Below, piece after piece: positions 1 to 10,684 of a stretch of 64,000 nt of DNA. The position numbers were made by a program, and so were the translations under genes. Below the pieces are notes generated by a model. It ran no database searches. It was not told the origin of the DNA and saw only the letters and a list, made by a program, of their open reading frames with translations. Source of the DNA: Stenotrophomonas sepilia (lineage in GTDB: Bacteria > Pseudomonadota > Gammaproteobacteria > Xanthomonadales > Xanthomonadaceae). Each line of letters opens with the position of its first letter. The first letter of the stretch is position 1. The stretch is taken from assembly GCF_003244875.1 (NCBI RefSeq), contig NZ_LXXZ01000048.1, forward strand, positions 1-64,000. Direction: 5' to 3'.

Positions 1-439
1 CCCCCGCAACCGGCCCCACCCCGCCTTCGACAGTTTTCCGCGATCTGTTGGAACGATCTTGGGGTCAGATCCGTTTTCCGGAAGAAAACGGATCTGACCC
101 CATTTTGATTGTCGATACCTGACAGATGTGTCGACCAAGGTCGACACCTACCAACAGCCGCCACGATCTGTCAGACGTGGGGCGGTGTGGGCTTGCAGGA
201 CCGTTGGCGCCATGGATGGCGCCATCGAGCCCCCATGGATGGGTTTACAGCGTGTCCTGCAAGCCCACACCGCCGCGCCATCCCACGGATACCCCGCTGT
301 TGCGGTTGCTTCGGCGGTTGCTGTTGCTTGTGCTCTGGCCTCTGCGGGTGCCGGGCGCCGCCCGGCCGACTTCCGCCACTTGCGGTGGCAGCGACGGCCC
401 ACTAGCCTTCGGCCGTCGTTCACCACCCAAGGACCGCCC
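1..439. repeat. Composite palindromic intergenic element, copy A
   Basis: Gene-free stretch made of nested inverted repeats. Read on the minus strand the order is: a 21-bp perfect stem (arms 181-201 and 254-274) enclosing a 52-nt loop with an inner hairpin at 206-223; a 20-bp palindrome GTGTCGACC-AA-GGTCGACAC at 128-147; a 17-bp perfect hairpin (61-77 with 85-101); and a conserved tail at 14-32. The same module order occurs in the opposite orientation near 52953-53175. Bases 275-439 show no further clear structure and contain the ribosome binding site of the next gene. Open frames crossing this region are artefacts of the palindromes. Confidence 0.8.
61..101. repeat. 17-bp perfect inverted repeat within copy A
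   Basis: The left arm 61-77 and right arm 85-101 are exact reverse complements, separated by 7 nt (78-84). The outer end reads GGGGTCAGATC. In the related element near 53100 this hairpin is shorter and only the GATCTGACCCC side is retained. Confidence 0.8.
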
Positions 440-2404
440 GTGAAACACCGTCATCTCCTGCTGGCCTCGGCAATCGCCGCCGCCACGCTGGCCCTGGCCG
501 CCTGCAAGAAGGAAGCTGCCCCAGGCACCGATACCGCCAGCAGCAGCGCTCCGGCCGGTGAAACCGCCGACCAGTTCGTGGCCCGCATCAATGCCGAATT
601 CAAGGCCGCTTACCCGGAGATGACCTCGGCGCAGTGGCTGTCCTCCACCTACATCAACGGTGATTCGGAACGCATTGCGGCCAAGGCCAACGAGCGTTCG
701 CTGACGCAGCTCAACAGCTGGATCGAACAGGCCGCCAAGTTCGACGGCAAGCCGATGAGCGAGGACAGCAAGCGCGCGATCCACCTGCTGAAGCTGATGT
801 CCTCGATGCCTGCACCGCGCGACCCGGCCAAGCTGGCCGAGCTGACCCAGATCGCCACGCGCATGGAAGGCAGCTACGGTGCCGGCAAGTACTGCACCGA
901 TGCCAATGATCCGAACTCCTGCCGCCAGCTGGGCGAGCTGGAACAGGTGCTGGCGCGCAGCCGCGACTATGACAAGCAGCTCGACGCCTGGCAGGGCTGG
1001 CACAGCACCACCAAGAGCATGCGCGGCGACTACCAGAAGTTCGTCGGCCTGGTGAACGAAGGCGCCAAGGGCATGGGCTTTGCCGACGCCGGCCAGATGT
1101 GGCGCAGCGGCTACGACATGCCGCCGGAGCAGATCGGCCCGGAAACCGACCGGCTCTGGGAACAGGTCAAGCCGATGTACGAGCAGCTGCACTGCTATGC
1201 ACGCGGCAAGCTGGACAAGACCTACGGCAAGGACAAGGCCGAAGTGGGCAACGGCCTGATTGCCGCGCACCTGCTGGGCAACATGTGGCAGCAGGACTGG
1301 TCGAACCTGTGGGACCAGCTGGAACCGTACCCGGGTGCCGGCAGCCTGGACATCACCGCTGCACTGGAAAAGCAGTACCAGGCCAACCTGAGCGCGGCGC
1401 TGGCCAAGGCCGGCAAGGACGCCAACGTGGCGGCCCAGTACAAGGCCCAGCGCGAAGCCGAACTGCGTACCGCCAAGCAGATGACCGAACGCGCACAGGA
1501 CTTCTATGTGTCGCTGGGCATGCCGTCGCTGCCGCAGTCGTACTGGGAACGCACCCAGTTCATCAAGCCCGACGACCGCGATGTGGTCTGCCACGCCAGC
1601 GCCTGGGACATGAACATGGAAGGCGATGTGCGCACCAAGATGTGCATCAAGCCGAACGAAGAGAACTTCACCACCATCTACCACGAGCTGGGCCATATCT
1701 ATTACGACCTGGCCTACAACCCGCTGCCGCCGCTGTTCCAGGGCGGTGCCAACGATGGCTTCCATGAGGCGATCGGCGACACCATCGTGCTGGCGATGAC
1801 GCCCAAGTACCTCAGCTCGATCGGCCTGGTCGATGCACCGACCGAGAGCCGCGAAGCGGTCATCAACAACCAGATGCGCATGGCGCTGTCGGGCGTGTCG
1901 TTCCTGCCGTTCGGGCTGATGATCGACCGCTGGCGCTGGGGCGTGTTCGATGGTTCGATCACCGCCGACAACTACAACAAGGCGTGGTGGGACCTGAAGG
2001 CCAAGTACCAGGGCGTGGCCCCGGCCAGCCCCCGTGGCGAGGAATTCTTCGATCCGGGCGCGAAGTACCACGTGCCGGGCAACACCCCCTACACCCGCTA
2101 CTTCCTGGCCCGCATCCTGCAGTTCCAGTTCTACAAGGGCCTGTGCGATGCAGCCGGCTACAAGGGCCCGCTGCACGAGTGCACCTTCTACGGCAACAAG
2201 GAAGCCGGCCAGAAATACTGGGCGATGCTGAGCAAGGGTGCCAGCCAGCCGTGGCAGGCCACGCTGAAGGAGCTGACCGGCACCGACAAGCTCGATGCCG
2301 GCCCGATGATCGAGTACTTCACTCCGGTCAACGAGTGGCTGAAGCAGCAGAACGAAGGCCAGATGTGTGGCTGGCAGGCCAACGCGGCCCCGGCGGCGAA
2401 ATGA
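440..2404 (+). CDS. M2 family (ACE-like) peptidyl-dipeptidase, lipoprotein
   Basis: Zinc metallopeptidase of family M2, the family of angiotensin-converting enzyme. It probably removes dipeptides from the C-termini of oligopeptides in the periplasm. The GTG start at 440 has AAGGA upstream and begins a lipoprotein signal with lipobox LAAC at about residues 19-22. A longer frame starting further upstream only reads through the palindromic element. The zinc site is HELGH at residues 415-419, with the third ligand Glu at about 443 in EAIGD, which is the correct M2 spacing of 23 residues. Length is 654 aa, matching single-domain bacterial ACE homologues. The gene stands alone and is followed by a hairpin terminator. 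The family call is firm; the natural substrate is unknown. Confidence 0.93.
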   Translation: MKHRHLLLASAIAAATLALAACKKEAAPGTDTASSSAPAGETADQFVARINAEFKAAYPEMTSAQWLSSTYINGDSERIAAKANERSLTQLNSWIEQAAKFDGKPMSEDSKRAIHLLKLMSSMPAPRDPAKLAELTQIATRMEGSYGAGKYCTDANDPNSCRQLGELEQVLARSRDYDKQLDAWQGWHSTTKSMRGDYQKFVGLVNEGAKGMGFADAGQMWRSGYDMPPEQIGPETDRLWEQVKPMYEQLHCYARGKLDKTYGKDKAEVGNGLIAAHLLGNMWQQDWSNLWDQLEPYPGAGSLDITAALEKQYQANLSAALAKAGKDANVAAQYKAQREAELRTAKQMTERAQDFYVSLGMPSLPQSYWERTQFIKPDDRDVVCHASAWDMNMEGDVRTKMCIKPNEENFTTIYHELGHIYYDLAYNPLPPLFQGGANDGFHEAIGDTIVLAMTPKYLSSIGLVDAPTESREAVINNQMRMALSGVSFLPFGLMIDRWRWGVFDGSITADNYNKAWWDLKAKYQGVAPASPRGEEFFDPGAKYHVPGNTPYTRYFLARILQFQFYKGLCDAAGYKGPLHECTFYGNKEAGQKYWAMLSKGASQPWQATLKELTGTDKLDAGPMIEYFTPVNEWLKQQNEGQMCGWQANAAPAAK

Positions 2405-2407
2405 GAA

Positions 2408-2437
2408 AAGGGGCGGATCCGCAAGGATCCGCCCCTT
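2408..2437 (+). terminator. Rho-independent-like terminator after the M2 peptidase
   Basis: A 13-bp perfect stem (2408-2420 with 2425-2437) and a GCAA tetraloop lie directly after the stop codon at 2404. The following T-tract is short (TTCTC). Confidence 0.7.
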
Positions 2438-2446
2438 CTCCGTGTT

Positions 2447-2473
2447 GTAGAGCCGAGCCATGCTCGGCTCTAC
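2447..2473. repeat. SMAG-type GTAG palindrome
   Basis: A short palindrome beginning GTAGAGCCGAGC and ending with its complement CTAC. It matches the GTAG-starting SMAG repeat class of Stenotrophomonas and lies between convergent genes. Confidence 0.7.
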
Positions 2474-2486
2474 AGATTCGGCGCGA

Positions 2487-2879
2487 TCAGCTGTCCTTCT
2501 TCGCCGCCATCGCCGCGGCCAGTTCCGCCTTGAATTCCTCGAAGGTCTGGCCCTTCTCTTTCGCTTCGGCGTGCGCGGCGTCGCGCAGCGCATCGGAGTA
2601 CATCAGGCGCACCGGCGTGCCGTTGCGCTCGTGCAGTTCACCGGCCTGCATGATCAGCGCCAGTACCTGTGCGGCGGAGTCACTGTGGCCGGCGATACGG
2701 CCGTCCATGCCCAGCACCCATTCGCCGTCGCGGCGCACGACACCGGCCAGCAGGGTGCGCTGCGCGTCGCGCAGTTCGGCATGCGGCTCCACCGGCGAGG
2801 CCTGGGCAGCGGCCTTGTTGGCGGCCTGCTTTTCCTGGCGACGGCGCTGGTCGCGGCGGGTCTTGGAGCTGGTGGACAT
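2487..2879 (-). CDS. Conserved hypothetical protein, basic N-terminus
   Basis: A 130-aa protein starting MSTSSKTRRDQR. I do not recognise a named family. The first 35 residues are Lys/Arg/Gln/Ala-rich and probably flexible. A compact middle part follows (TLLAGVVRRDGEWVLGMDGRIAG, about residues 48-70), then a helical, charged C-terminus ending AAMAAKKDS. There is no signal peptide or membrane segment. The ATG at 2879 was chosen over an upstream in-frame start because the extra residues look like intergenic translation. It is convergent with the M2 peptidase and 68 nt downstream of the siderophore-interacting gene on the same strand. Confidence 0.7.
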   Translation of the reverse strand: MSTSSKTRRDQRRRQEKQAANKAAAQASPVEPHAELRDAQRTLLAGVVRRDGEWVLGMDGRIAGHSDSAAQVLALIMQAGELHERNGTPVRLMYSDALRDAAHAEAKEKGQTFEEFKAELAAAMAAKKDS

Positions 2880-2947
2880 GGTGCAATACCGCTGCGAGGG
2901 GGGCGCAAGGATAGCGCACCCCACCCGCCACGCCGCTTCACACCCCC

Positions 2948-3844
2948 TCAATCCAGCACTTTGCCGTGCCGCCAGTAGCCCATGAAGCTGATCGCGCGGC
3001 GATCCAGCCCGCAGTCGCGGACCAGATGACGACGGATCGCCATCACCGCCGCTGCCTCGCCTGCCACCCAGGCATACAGCGGCCCGACCACGCGGGTATC
3101 GGCCTGTTCCCAGAGGATCTGCGTATCGACGTCGATCTCCTCCGGCGCATCGCCGGCAGCCACGCCCGAGGCCGCTGCCAGCCGCGCCTGCACCGCCTGC
3201 AACAGAGGCGCCCCGTACGCCGCGCGCCCGCGCGGCAGCCAGACCAGCTCGGCGGAAGCCGGTGCCTTCAGCGGCACCGCGTCGCCGGCCTGCGCCACTT
3301 CCAGCAGCGCCAGCGTACGCGGCGGATCCACCATGGCCGCCAGTTCCTCAAGAATGCCGGCCACCGCCGGTAACGCGGTTTCATCGGCCACCAGCAGCAC
3401 CTGGCCGACGCCGGCCGGCGGCTTCCATTCCCAACCTTCGCTGCTGTCGGCACAGTCGGCATCGGGAGCCAGCAACACCACACGGTCGCCGGGGCGTGCA
3501 TGGATGGCCCAGCGCGAGGCCGGCCCGGTCTCGCCATGCAGCACGAAATCAACATCGACTTCGCCCAGCTCTGCACGCAGCTGGCGGATGGTATAGGTGC
3601 GCATCGGCGGGCGCTGATCGTCCGGCAGCGCCCGGTAGCGGGGATACCAGTCCTCGCCGCTGGGCACCTGTGGCAGGTCCTGCCCGGGCAAGGGGAAGAA
3701 TACCTTGATGCGCTGGTCCGGGCCTTCGGTCTTCATCCGCGCCACGTCGGCGCCGGTGAACACCATGCGGTCCAGGGAAGGGGAAAGAACGCGGCGCTCC
3801 TTCAGCGCCACCTCGAACAGGCGGTAGGTCTGCTGCGCAGCCAT
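2948..3844 (-). CDS. Siderophore-interacting protein (SIP/ViuB family flavoreductase)
   Basis: Probable FAD-containing ferric-siderophore reductase, which releases iron from imported siderophores in the cytoplasm using NAD(P)H. Length is 298 aa. The N-terminal FAD-binding half contains the family signature MRTYTIRQ at about residues 81-88. An acidic linker leads to the C-terminal NAD(P)H-binding half, with VGQVLLVADETALPAV and the late motif FMGYWRHGK near the C-terminus. ATG at 3844. The next gene upstream on the same strand is the Bcr/CflA exporter, 141 nt away, so co-transcription is possible but not shown. No Fur box was convincingly identified. Confidence 0.9.
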   Translation of the reverse strand: MAAQQTYRLFEVALKERRVLSPSLDRMVFTGADVARMKTEGPDQRIKVFFPLPGQDLPQVPSGEDWYPRYRALPDDQRPPMRTYTIRQLRAELGEVDVDFVLHGETGPASRWAIHARPGDRVVLLAPDADCADSSEGWEWKPPAGVGQVLLVADETALPAVAGILEELAAMVDPPRTLALLEVAQAGDAVPLKAPASAELVWLPRGRAAYGAPLLQAVQARLAAASGVAAGDAPEEIDVDTQILWEQADTRVVGPLYAWVAGEAAAVMAIRRHLVRDCGLDRRAISFMGYWRHGKVLD

Positions 3845-3985
3845 GGCGAAACCTCATGCAACGACATTGGGTCGGCTGGCTGTCGTGCACCCACGCACCG
3901 GCTGGCTGGAATGCCCAGCCTAGTCCGGCCGTTCCCTGCCGCAAGTGTTTCGGGCATCGCGGCCCACCCTACCCCTGCGCGCTGC

Positions 3986-5212
3986 TCAGTGACCCGTGCA
4001 GGCTGCCTGCGCCGCGCGCTCGCGCTGGTGTTCCCAGTACCAGAACACGAAACCGGCGCCGAAGAACGCCGCCTGGCCCAGTGCCAGGTGCAGCGGGCTG
4101 CCGCTCAGCAGTGGTGACACCACGCCGGCCACCACGGTGCTGATCATCAGCTGCACGAAGGCCTGCAGCGACGAGGCCAGGCCGCGCTGATGCGGGTACA
4201 TGTCCAGCACCGCCAGCGCCAGGATCGGGAAGATCAGCGCCATGCCCATGCCACCCAGGAAGATCGGCAGTACCGCCCATGGCAGCACGAACTGTGGCGA
4301 CAGCACCACGTAGCCAACGTTCAACAGCACTGACAATGCGCACAGGCCGAAACCAATGGAGACCTGGCGGGTGGGCGTGGTGTGCCCGGCCATGCGCCCG
4401 GACAGGAATGAGCCGGTGGTCATGCCGCCGATGGTCGGGATGAACAACCAGGCGAAACCGCCCTCGCCCAGGTGCAGGTGCTGCATCACGAACACCGGCG
4501 CCGAGGAGATGTACAGGAAGATTCCACCAAAGCCGATGCTGCCGGCCAGCGCCAAGCGCAGGAAGCGTGGATTGAAACCGATGCGCACGTAATCACGCAG
4601 CAGCACGCGCGGCGACAACGGCACGCGCGCTTCGACGGGATGGGTCTCGGGCAGGTAGCGTGCAGTGGCCGCCAGCAGGACCAGCCCGAACACCACCAGG
4701 AACCAGAAGATCAGCGGCCACCCCGCGCCACTGAGCAGGATCCAGCCACCGATGATCGGCGCGATGGCCGGGGCGATGCCGAACAGCATGGACACCTGGC
4801 TCATCAGCCGCTGCGCGTCATGGCCGTGGTACAGATCGCGGATCACCGCGCGGCCGACGATCATGCCGACACCCGCCGACAGGCCCTGCAGCGCACGGAA
4901 CGCCAGCAGCGTGGTCAGGTCGGTGGACAGTGCGCAGCCCACCGAGGCGCCGACGAACACCACCAGGCCACCGAGGATCACCCGCTTGCGGCCCCAGGCG
5001 TCGGACAGCGGACCGTGCGCCAGGCTCATCAGGCCGTAGAACAGCAGGTAGACGCTGATGGTCTGCTGCACCGCCACCTCGTCCACCGCCAGGCGCTGGG
5101 CCAGCTGCGGGAAGGCCGGGAAGATGGTGTCGATCGAGAACGGGCCGAACATGGCCAGGCCGGCAAGCAGCAGGGCCATGCGGCGGGTGGAGGGAGCAAC
5201 AGCGGCGGTCAT
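3986..5212 (-). CDS. Bcr/CflA family multidrug efflux MFS transporter
   Basis: Proton-driven inner-membrane drug exporter with 12 predicted transmembrane segments, 408 aa from the ATG at 5212. The first segment (MALLLAGLAMFGPFSIDTIF) carries the D-x(4)-P pattern typical of Bcr/CflA proteins. The loop-2 motif A appears as GPLSDAWGRKRV, and the family-typical GVGMIVGRAVIRDLY is present. A second start at 5236 would add eight residues. Both starts have weak ribosome binding sites, and 5212 places the start next to the first helix. The frame extends a further 380 nt upstream through the riboswitch region; that part is not coding. Substrate is unknown. Confidence 0.88.
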   Translation of the reverse strand: MTAAVAPSTRRMALLLAGLAMFGPFSIDTIFPAFPQLAQRLAVDEVAVQQTISVYLLFYGLMSLAHGPLSDAWGRKRVILGGLVVFVGASVGCALSTDLTTLLAFRALQGLSAGVGMIVGRAVIRDLYHGHDAQRLMSQVSMLFGIAPAIAPIIGGWILLSGAGWPLIFWFLVVFGLVLLAATARYLPETHPVEARVPLSPRVLLRDYVRIGFNPRFLRLALAGSIGFGGIFLYISSAPVFVMQHLHLGEGGFAWLFIPTIGGMTTGSFLSGRMAGHTTPTRQVSIGFGLCALSVLLNVGYVVLSPQFVLPWAVLPIFLGGMGMALIFPILALAVLDMYPHQRGLASSLQAFVQLMISTVVAGVVSPLLSGSPLHLALGQAAFFGAGFVFWYWEHQRERAAQAACTGH

Positions 5213-5424
5213 GGGAAAGGCGTCCGGCAGGGCCATGCGCGGCACGCACGGCGGGCGCCGGTCCCTGTCTGCAGGGAGGGCGCCAGATGAATTCGGGTAT
5301 CTGGCCATCATAGGTGGGGATTGCGCCTGATGCCATGCAGCGATGCACAAAACGCACGTCCGGGCCATCGGCCATTCAGGCGCAGCGGCCAGGCCCGTAG
5401 ACGGCCAGCGGGCCCGCAACGGGC

Positions 5425-5430
5425 TATAAT
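5425..5430 (+). promoter_or_regulatory. Candidate -10 box (TATAAT) for the riboswitch-gcvP transcript
   Basis: A perfect TATAAT ends about 12 nt before the first glycine aptamer, so transcription would start around 5437. No good -35 hexamer is visible at the expected distance (5402-5407 reads CGGCCA). Confidence 0.5.
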
Positions 5431-5441
5431 CGGCGGGCAAC

Positions 5442-5612
5442 ACGGTGGGAGAAGCGGAACACCGCTGCCGAAGGCGCAACGCCCGTAATCGCTCAGGCCC
5501 GATACCACCCGTAACAGAACTCTGGAGAGACCGGTTCGATCCGGCGCCGAAGGGGCACGAAGCTGCGGTTTTCCGCGCTTCCAAACTCTCAGGCAAAAGG
5601 ACAGAGGGGCGC
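5442..5612 (+). ncRNA. Tandem glycine riboswitch
   Basis: Two consecutive glycine aptamers are visible. Aptamer 1 (about 5442-5513) has GGGAGA, GCCGAAGGCGCAA and CTCAGGC, closed by GGTGG/CCACC. Aptamer 2 (about 5519-5607) has GGAGAGACC, CGCCGAAGGGGCA and CTCTCAGGCAAAAGGACAGAGG, closed by CTCTG/CAGAG. These are the conserved blocks of the gcvT-type glycine riboswitch. The gcvP start lies 65 nt downstream, and a small GC hairpin (5621-5634) between them may belong to the expression platform. By family precedent glycine binding turns on the glycine cleavage gene. Confidence 0.93.
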
Positions 5613-5676
5613 CCCGCAGACCGCCGACCGGCGGCTTGTGCCCGTGCGTGTGCCCTTTCCTGACGGATCCTTCGCC

Positions 5677-8544
<2,868 letters not shown>

Positions 8545-8566
8545 TTCCTCACTGCATCGATAAAGA

Positions 8567-8594
8567 AAAACGGCCCGCGCAAGCGGGCCGTTTT
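8567..8594 (+). terminator. Rho-independent terminator after gcvP
   Basis: The stem CGGCCCGC (8571-8578) with GCGGGCCG (8583-8590), GCAA loop, is flanked by AAAA and TTTT, so it may work in both directions for gcvP and the convergent VOC gene. Confidence 0.88.
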
Positions 8595-8637
8595 CATGAG
8601 GGCGTGTGAACCAGGGTCCACACCCACAGTTACCCGA

Positions 8638-9048
8638 TCACGGGTCCGGCATCTGTCCCAGGCTCAACTGCCACGATACGCCGAAGCGGTCCTGCACCCA
8701 GCCATAGCGGTTGCTGAAGTCGTAATCACCCACCGGCATCAACCAATGGCCGCCCTCGCCCAGCACGCGTGCCGCACGCTCGAACTGCTCGGCACCGGAA
8801 CACTCGACGAACAGCGAGATCGACGGGCTGAAGGTGAAGTCGTGCACATCCAGGCTGTCGAAGCACAGGTAATGGGTGCCACCGAGCAGGAAGATGGCCT
8901 GGCGGACCTGTCCGGGTACGCCGGCGCCGGCCCCCTCGGGGTGGCGTTGCAGGGCCAGCAGGCGGAAATCGGCAAAGGCTTCGGCGTACAGGGCCAGCGC
9001 GGCCTCGGCCTGGCCGGTGAACATCAGGAAGGGACGGCTGCGCAGCAT
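8638..9048 (-). CDS. VOC-fold (PhnB/3-demethylubiquinone-like) protein
   Basis: A 136-aa protein of the glyoxalase/VOC superfamily, PhnB-like group (3-dmu-9_3-mt domain). It contains FLMFTGQAEAALALYAEAF at the N-terminus and VGDYDFSNRYGWVQDRFGVSWQL near the C-terminus, the typical ending of these proteins. They are usually annotated as VOC or PhnB-like and their enzymatic role is mostly unknown. The ATG at 9048 has CCAGGAG upstream, which fixes the start. It is convergent with gcvP and shares its bidirectional terminator. Confidence 0.82.
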   Translation of the reverse strand: MLRSRPFLMFTGQAEAALALYAEAFADFRLLALQRHPEGAGAGVPGQVRQAIFLLGGTHYLCFDSLDVHDFTFSPSISLFVECSGAEQFERAARVLGEGGHWLMPVGDYDFSNRYGWVQDRFGVSWQLSLGQMPDP

Positions 9049-9118
9049 GCGGTACTCCTGGTCGACGGGCCGCTGGCGGCCCACACGATCAGGATGGCAC
9101 GGCGGATGTATGCCGGCT

Positions 9119-9228
9119 GTAGAGCCGAGCCCGCGCTCGGCTGGCGACTACGCGAACAGCAGCCGACCACAGGGTCGGCTCTACAGAAACTACAGCAACC
9201 GCAGCCGACCGTAGGGTCGGCTCTACAG
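9119..9228. repeat. Cluster of SMAG-type GTAG palindromes
   Basis: Three related half-palindromes: GTAGAGCCGAGC..GCTCGGCT at 9119-9143, and two AGCCGACC..GGTCGGCTCTAC units at about 9161-9184 and 9203-9226. They fill the space between the VOC gene start and the permease stop. Confidence 0.7.
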
Positions 9229-9234
9229 CTTCAG

Positions 9235-10602
9235 TCACGCCTCGCGCATGCGCCGGGCGATGGCGCTGCCGGCGGCGATGGTGGCGGTCAGCGCCACCAT
9301 CGACAGGAACTGCAGGCGGGTGTGCGCCTCGCTCAGCAGCAGGCCGAAGATCAGCGCCAGGATCGCCAGCGCGCAGCAGGTCAGCCACGGGAAACCGGCC
9401 ATGCGGAACGGCAGCCGGGTACCCAGGCGATCGGCGCGGCGGCGCAGTACCAGCTGCGAAACCAGCGACAGCGTCCACACCAGCAGGCAGGTGGAACCGA
9501 CGATGTTCAGCAGCACCGGCAGCACCCGGTCCGGGAACAGCAGTTCCATCACCGTGGCCGCAAAGCCGAACAGCACGCTGGCCAGCACGGCGATGACCGG
9601 CACCTGCCGCGGATCGGTCCAGCCCAGCACGGCCGGTGCTTCGCGGCGCTGCGCGAGCGAATACATCATGCGCGAGGCGCCGTAGAGGTTGGCATTGAGT
9701 GCCGACAGCAGCGCGATCACCGCGATCAGGGTGATCGCAGTGCCGGCGCCCGGAATGCGCGCTATGTCCAGCACGGCGGCGAACGGCGACTTCAGTGCTT
9801 CGCTGGTCCAGGGCACCACGGCGATGATCACGCTCAGCGAGCCGATGTAGAACACCAGGATGCGCCAGGCCACGGTACGGATGGCACGGGCGATGCTGCG
9901 TTCGGGATCTTCGGTTTCGGCCGCCGCAACGGCGACGATTTCGGTGCCGCCGAAGGCAAAAACGACAACCAGCAGCGCCGCACCGATCCCGGCCAGGCCC
10001 TTCGGTGCGAAACCGCCGTGTCCGGTGAAGTTGCTCAGGCCAGGTGAGGTGACCTGCGGCAGCCAGCCCATCAGCAGTGCCACGCCGATGGCAATGAAGG
10101 CCAGGATCGCCGCCACTTTCAGGATGGCGAACCAGAATTCGAACTCGCCGAAGTTCTTCACCCCGAGCAGGTTGATCGCAGTGAAGAACAGCATGAAGGC
10201 CAACGCAGCCATCGGCACCGGCACCACCGGCCAGACCGTGGCAAGCAACCCGGCCGCACCGACCGCCTCGGCGGCGATCACGATCACCAGCTGCACCCAC
10301 CACAACCAGCCGACCGTGGCGCCAGCGGTGGCGCCCATGGCATCGGCGGCGTACACCGAGAACGCGCCGCTGGTCGGTTTGGCCGCCGCCATCTCGCCCA
10401 GTGCGTTCATCACGATGATCACCAGCGCGCCAGCGACCAGATACGAGACCAGAACGGCCGGACCGGCCGCCTGCACACCCACGCCCGAGCCGAGGAACAG
10501 GCCGGCGCCGATGGCACTGCCCAGGCCCATCATGATCAGCTGGCGGGGCTTGAGCGAATGTCCGAGGCGGGACGACGAAGCGGTCGGAATCGAATTGGGC
10601 AT
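9235..10602 (-). CDS. APC family amino acid permease
   Basis: Inner-membrane amino acid transporter of the APC superfamily with about 12 transmembrane segments, 455 aa. The N-terminus after a short hydrophilic leader reads LKPRQLIMMGLGSAIGAGLF, the TM1 signature of the AAT group (CycA, AnsP, ProY, GabP relatives). The ATG at 10602 directly precedes MPNSIPTASSS; the longer frame upstream is not supported. The substrate cannot be told from sequence. Its location between gcvP and katE gives no operon clue. It lies 82 nt downstream of the PAS-AraC gene on the same strand. Confidence 0.88.
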   Translation of the reverse strand: MPNSIPTASSSRLGHSLKPRQLIMMGLGSAIGAGLFLGSGVGVQAAGPAVLVSYLVAGALVIIVMNALGEMAAAKPTSGAFSVYAADAMGATAGATVGWLWWVQLVIVIAAEAVGAAGLLATVWPVVPVPMAALAFMLFFTAINLLGVKNFGEFEFWFAILKVAAILAFIAIGVALLMGWLPQVTSPGLSNFTGHGGFAPKGLAGIGAALLVVVFAFGGTEIVAVAAAETEDPERSIARAIRTVAWRILVFYIGSLSVIIAVVPWTSEALKSPFAAVLDIARIPGAGTAITLIAVIALLSALNANLYGASRMMYSLAQRREAPAVLGWTDPRQVPVIAVLASVLFGFAATVMELLFPDRVLPVLLNIVGSTCLLVWTLSLVSQLVLRRRADRLGTRLPFRMAGFPWLTCCALAILALIFGLLLSEAHTRLQFLSMVALTATIAAGSAIARRMREA

Positions 10603-10684
10603 CGGCGGGGCTGGCGGCGGGCTACAGGGGCGACACCTTACCCTGTCCCAGGCCCGCGGGGATAGGCACAGCGCAGCAGGGGGC

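Noticed and set aside
128-439. N-terminal extension of the M2 peptidase and other small frames in the left repeat
   Set aside because: The extension translates the palindromic element; the lipoprotein signal and ribosome binding site fix the start at 440.
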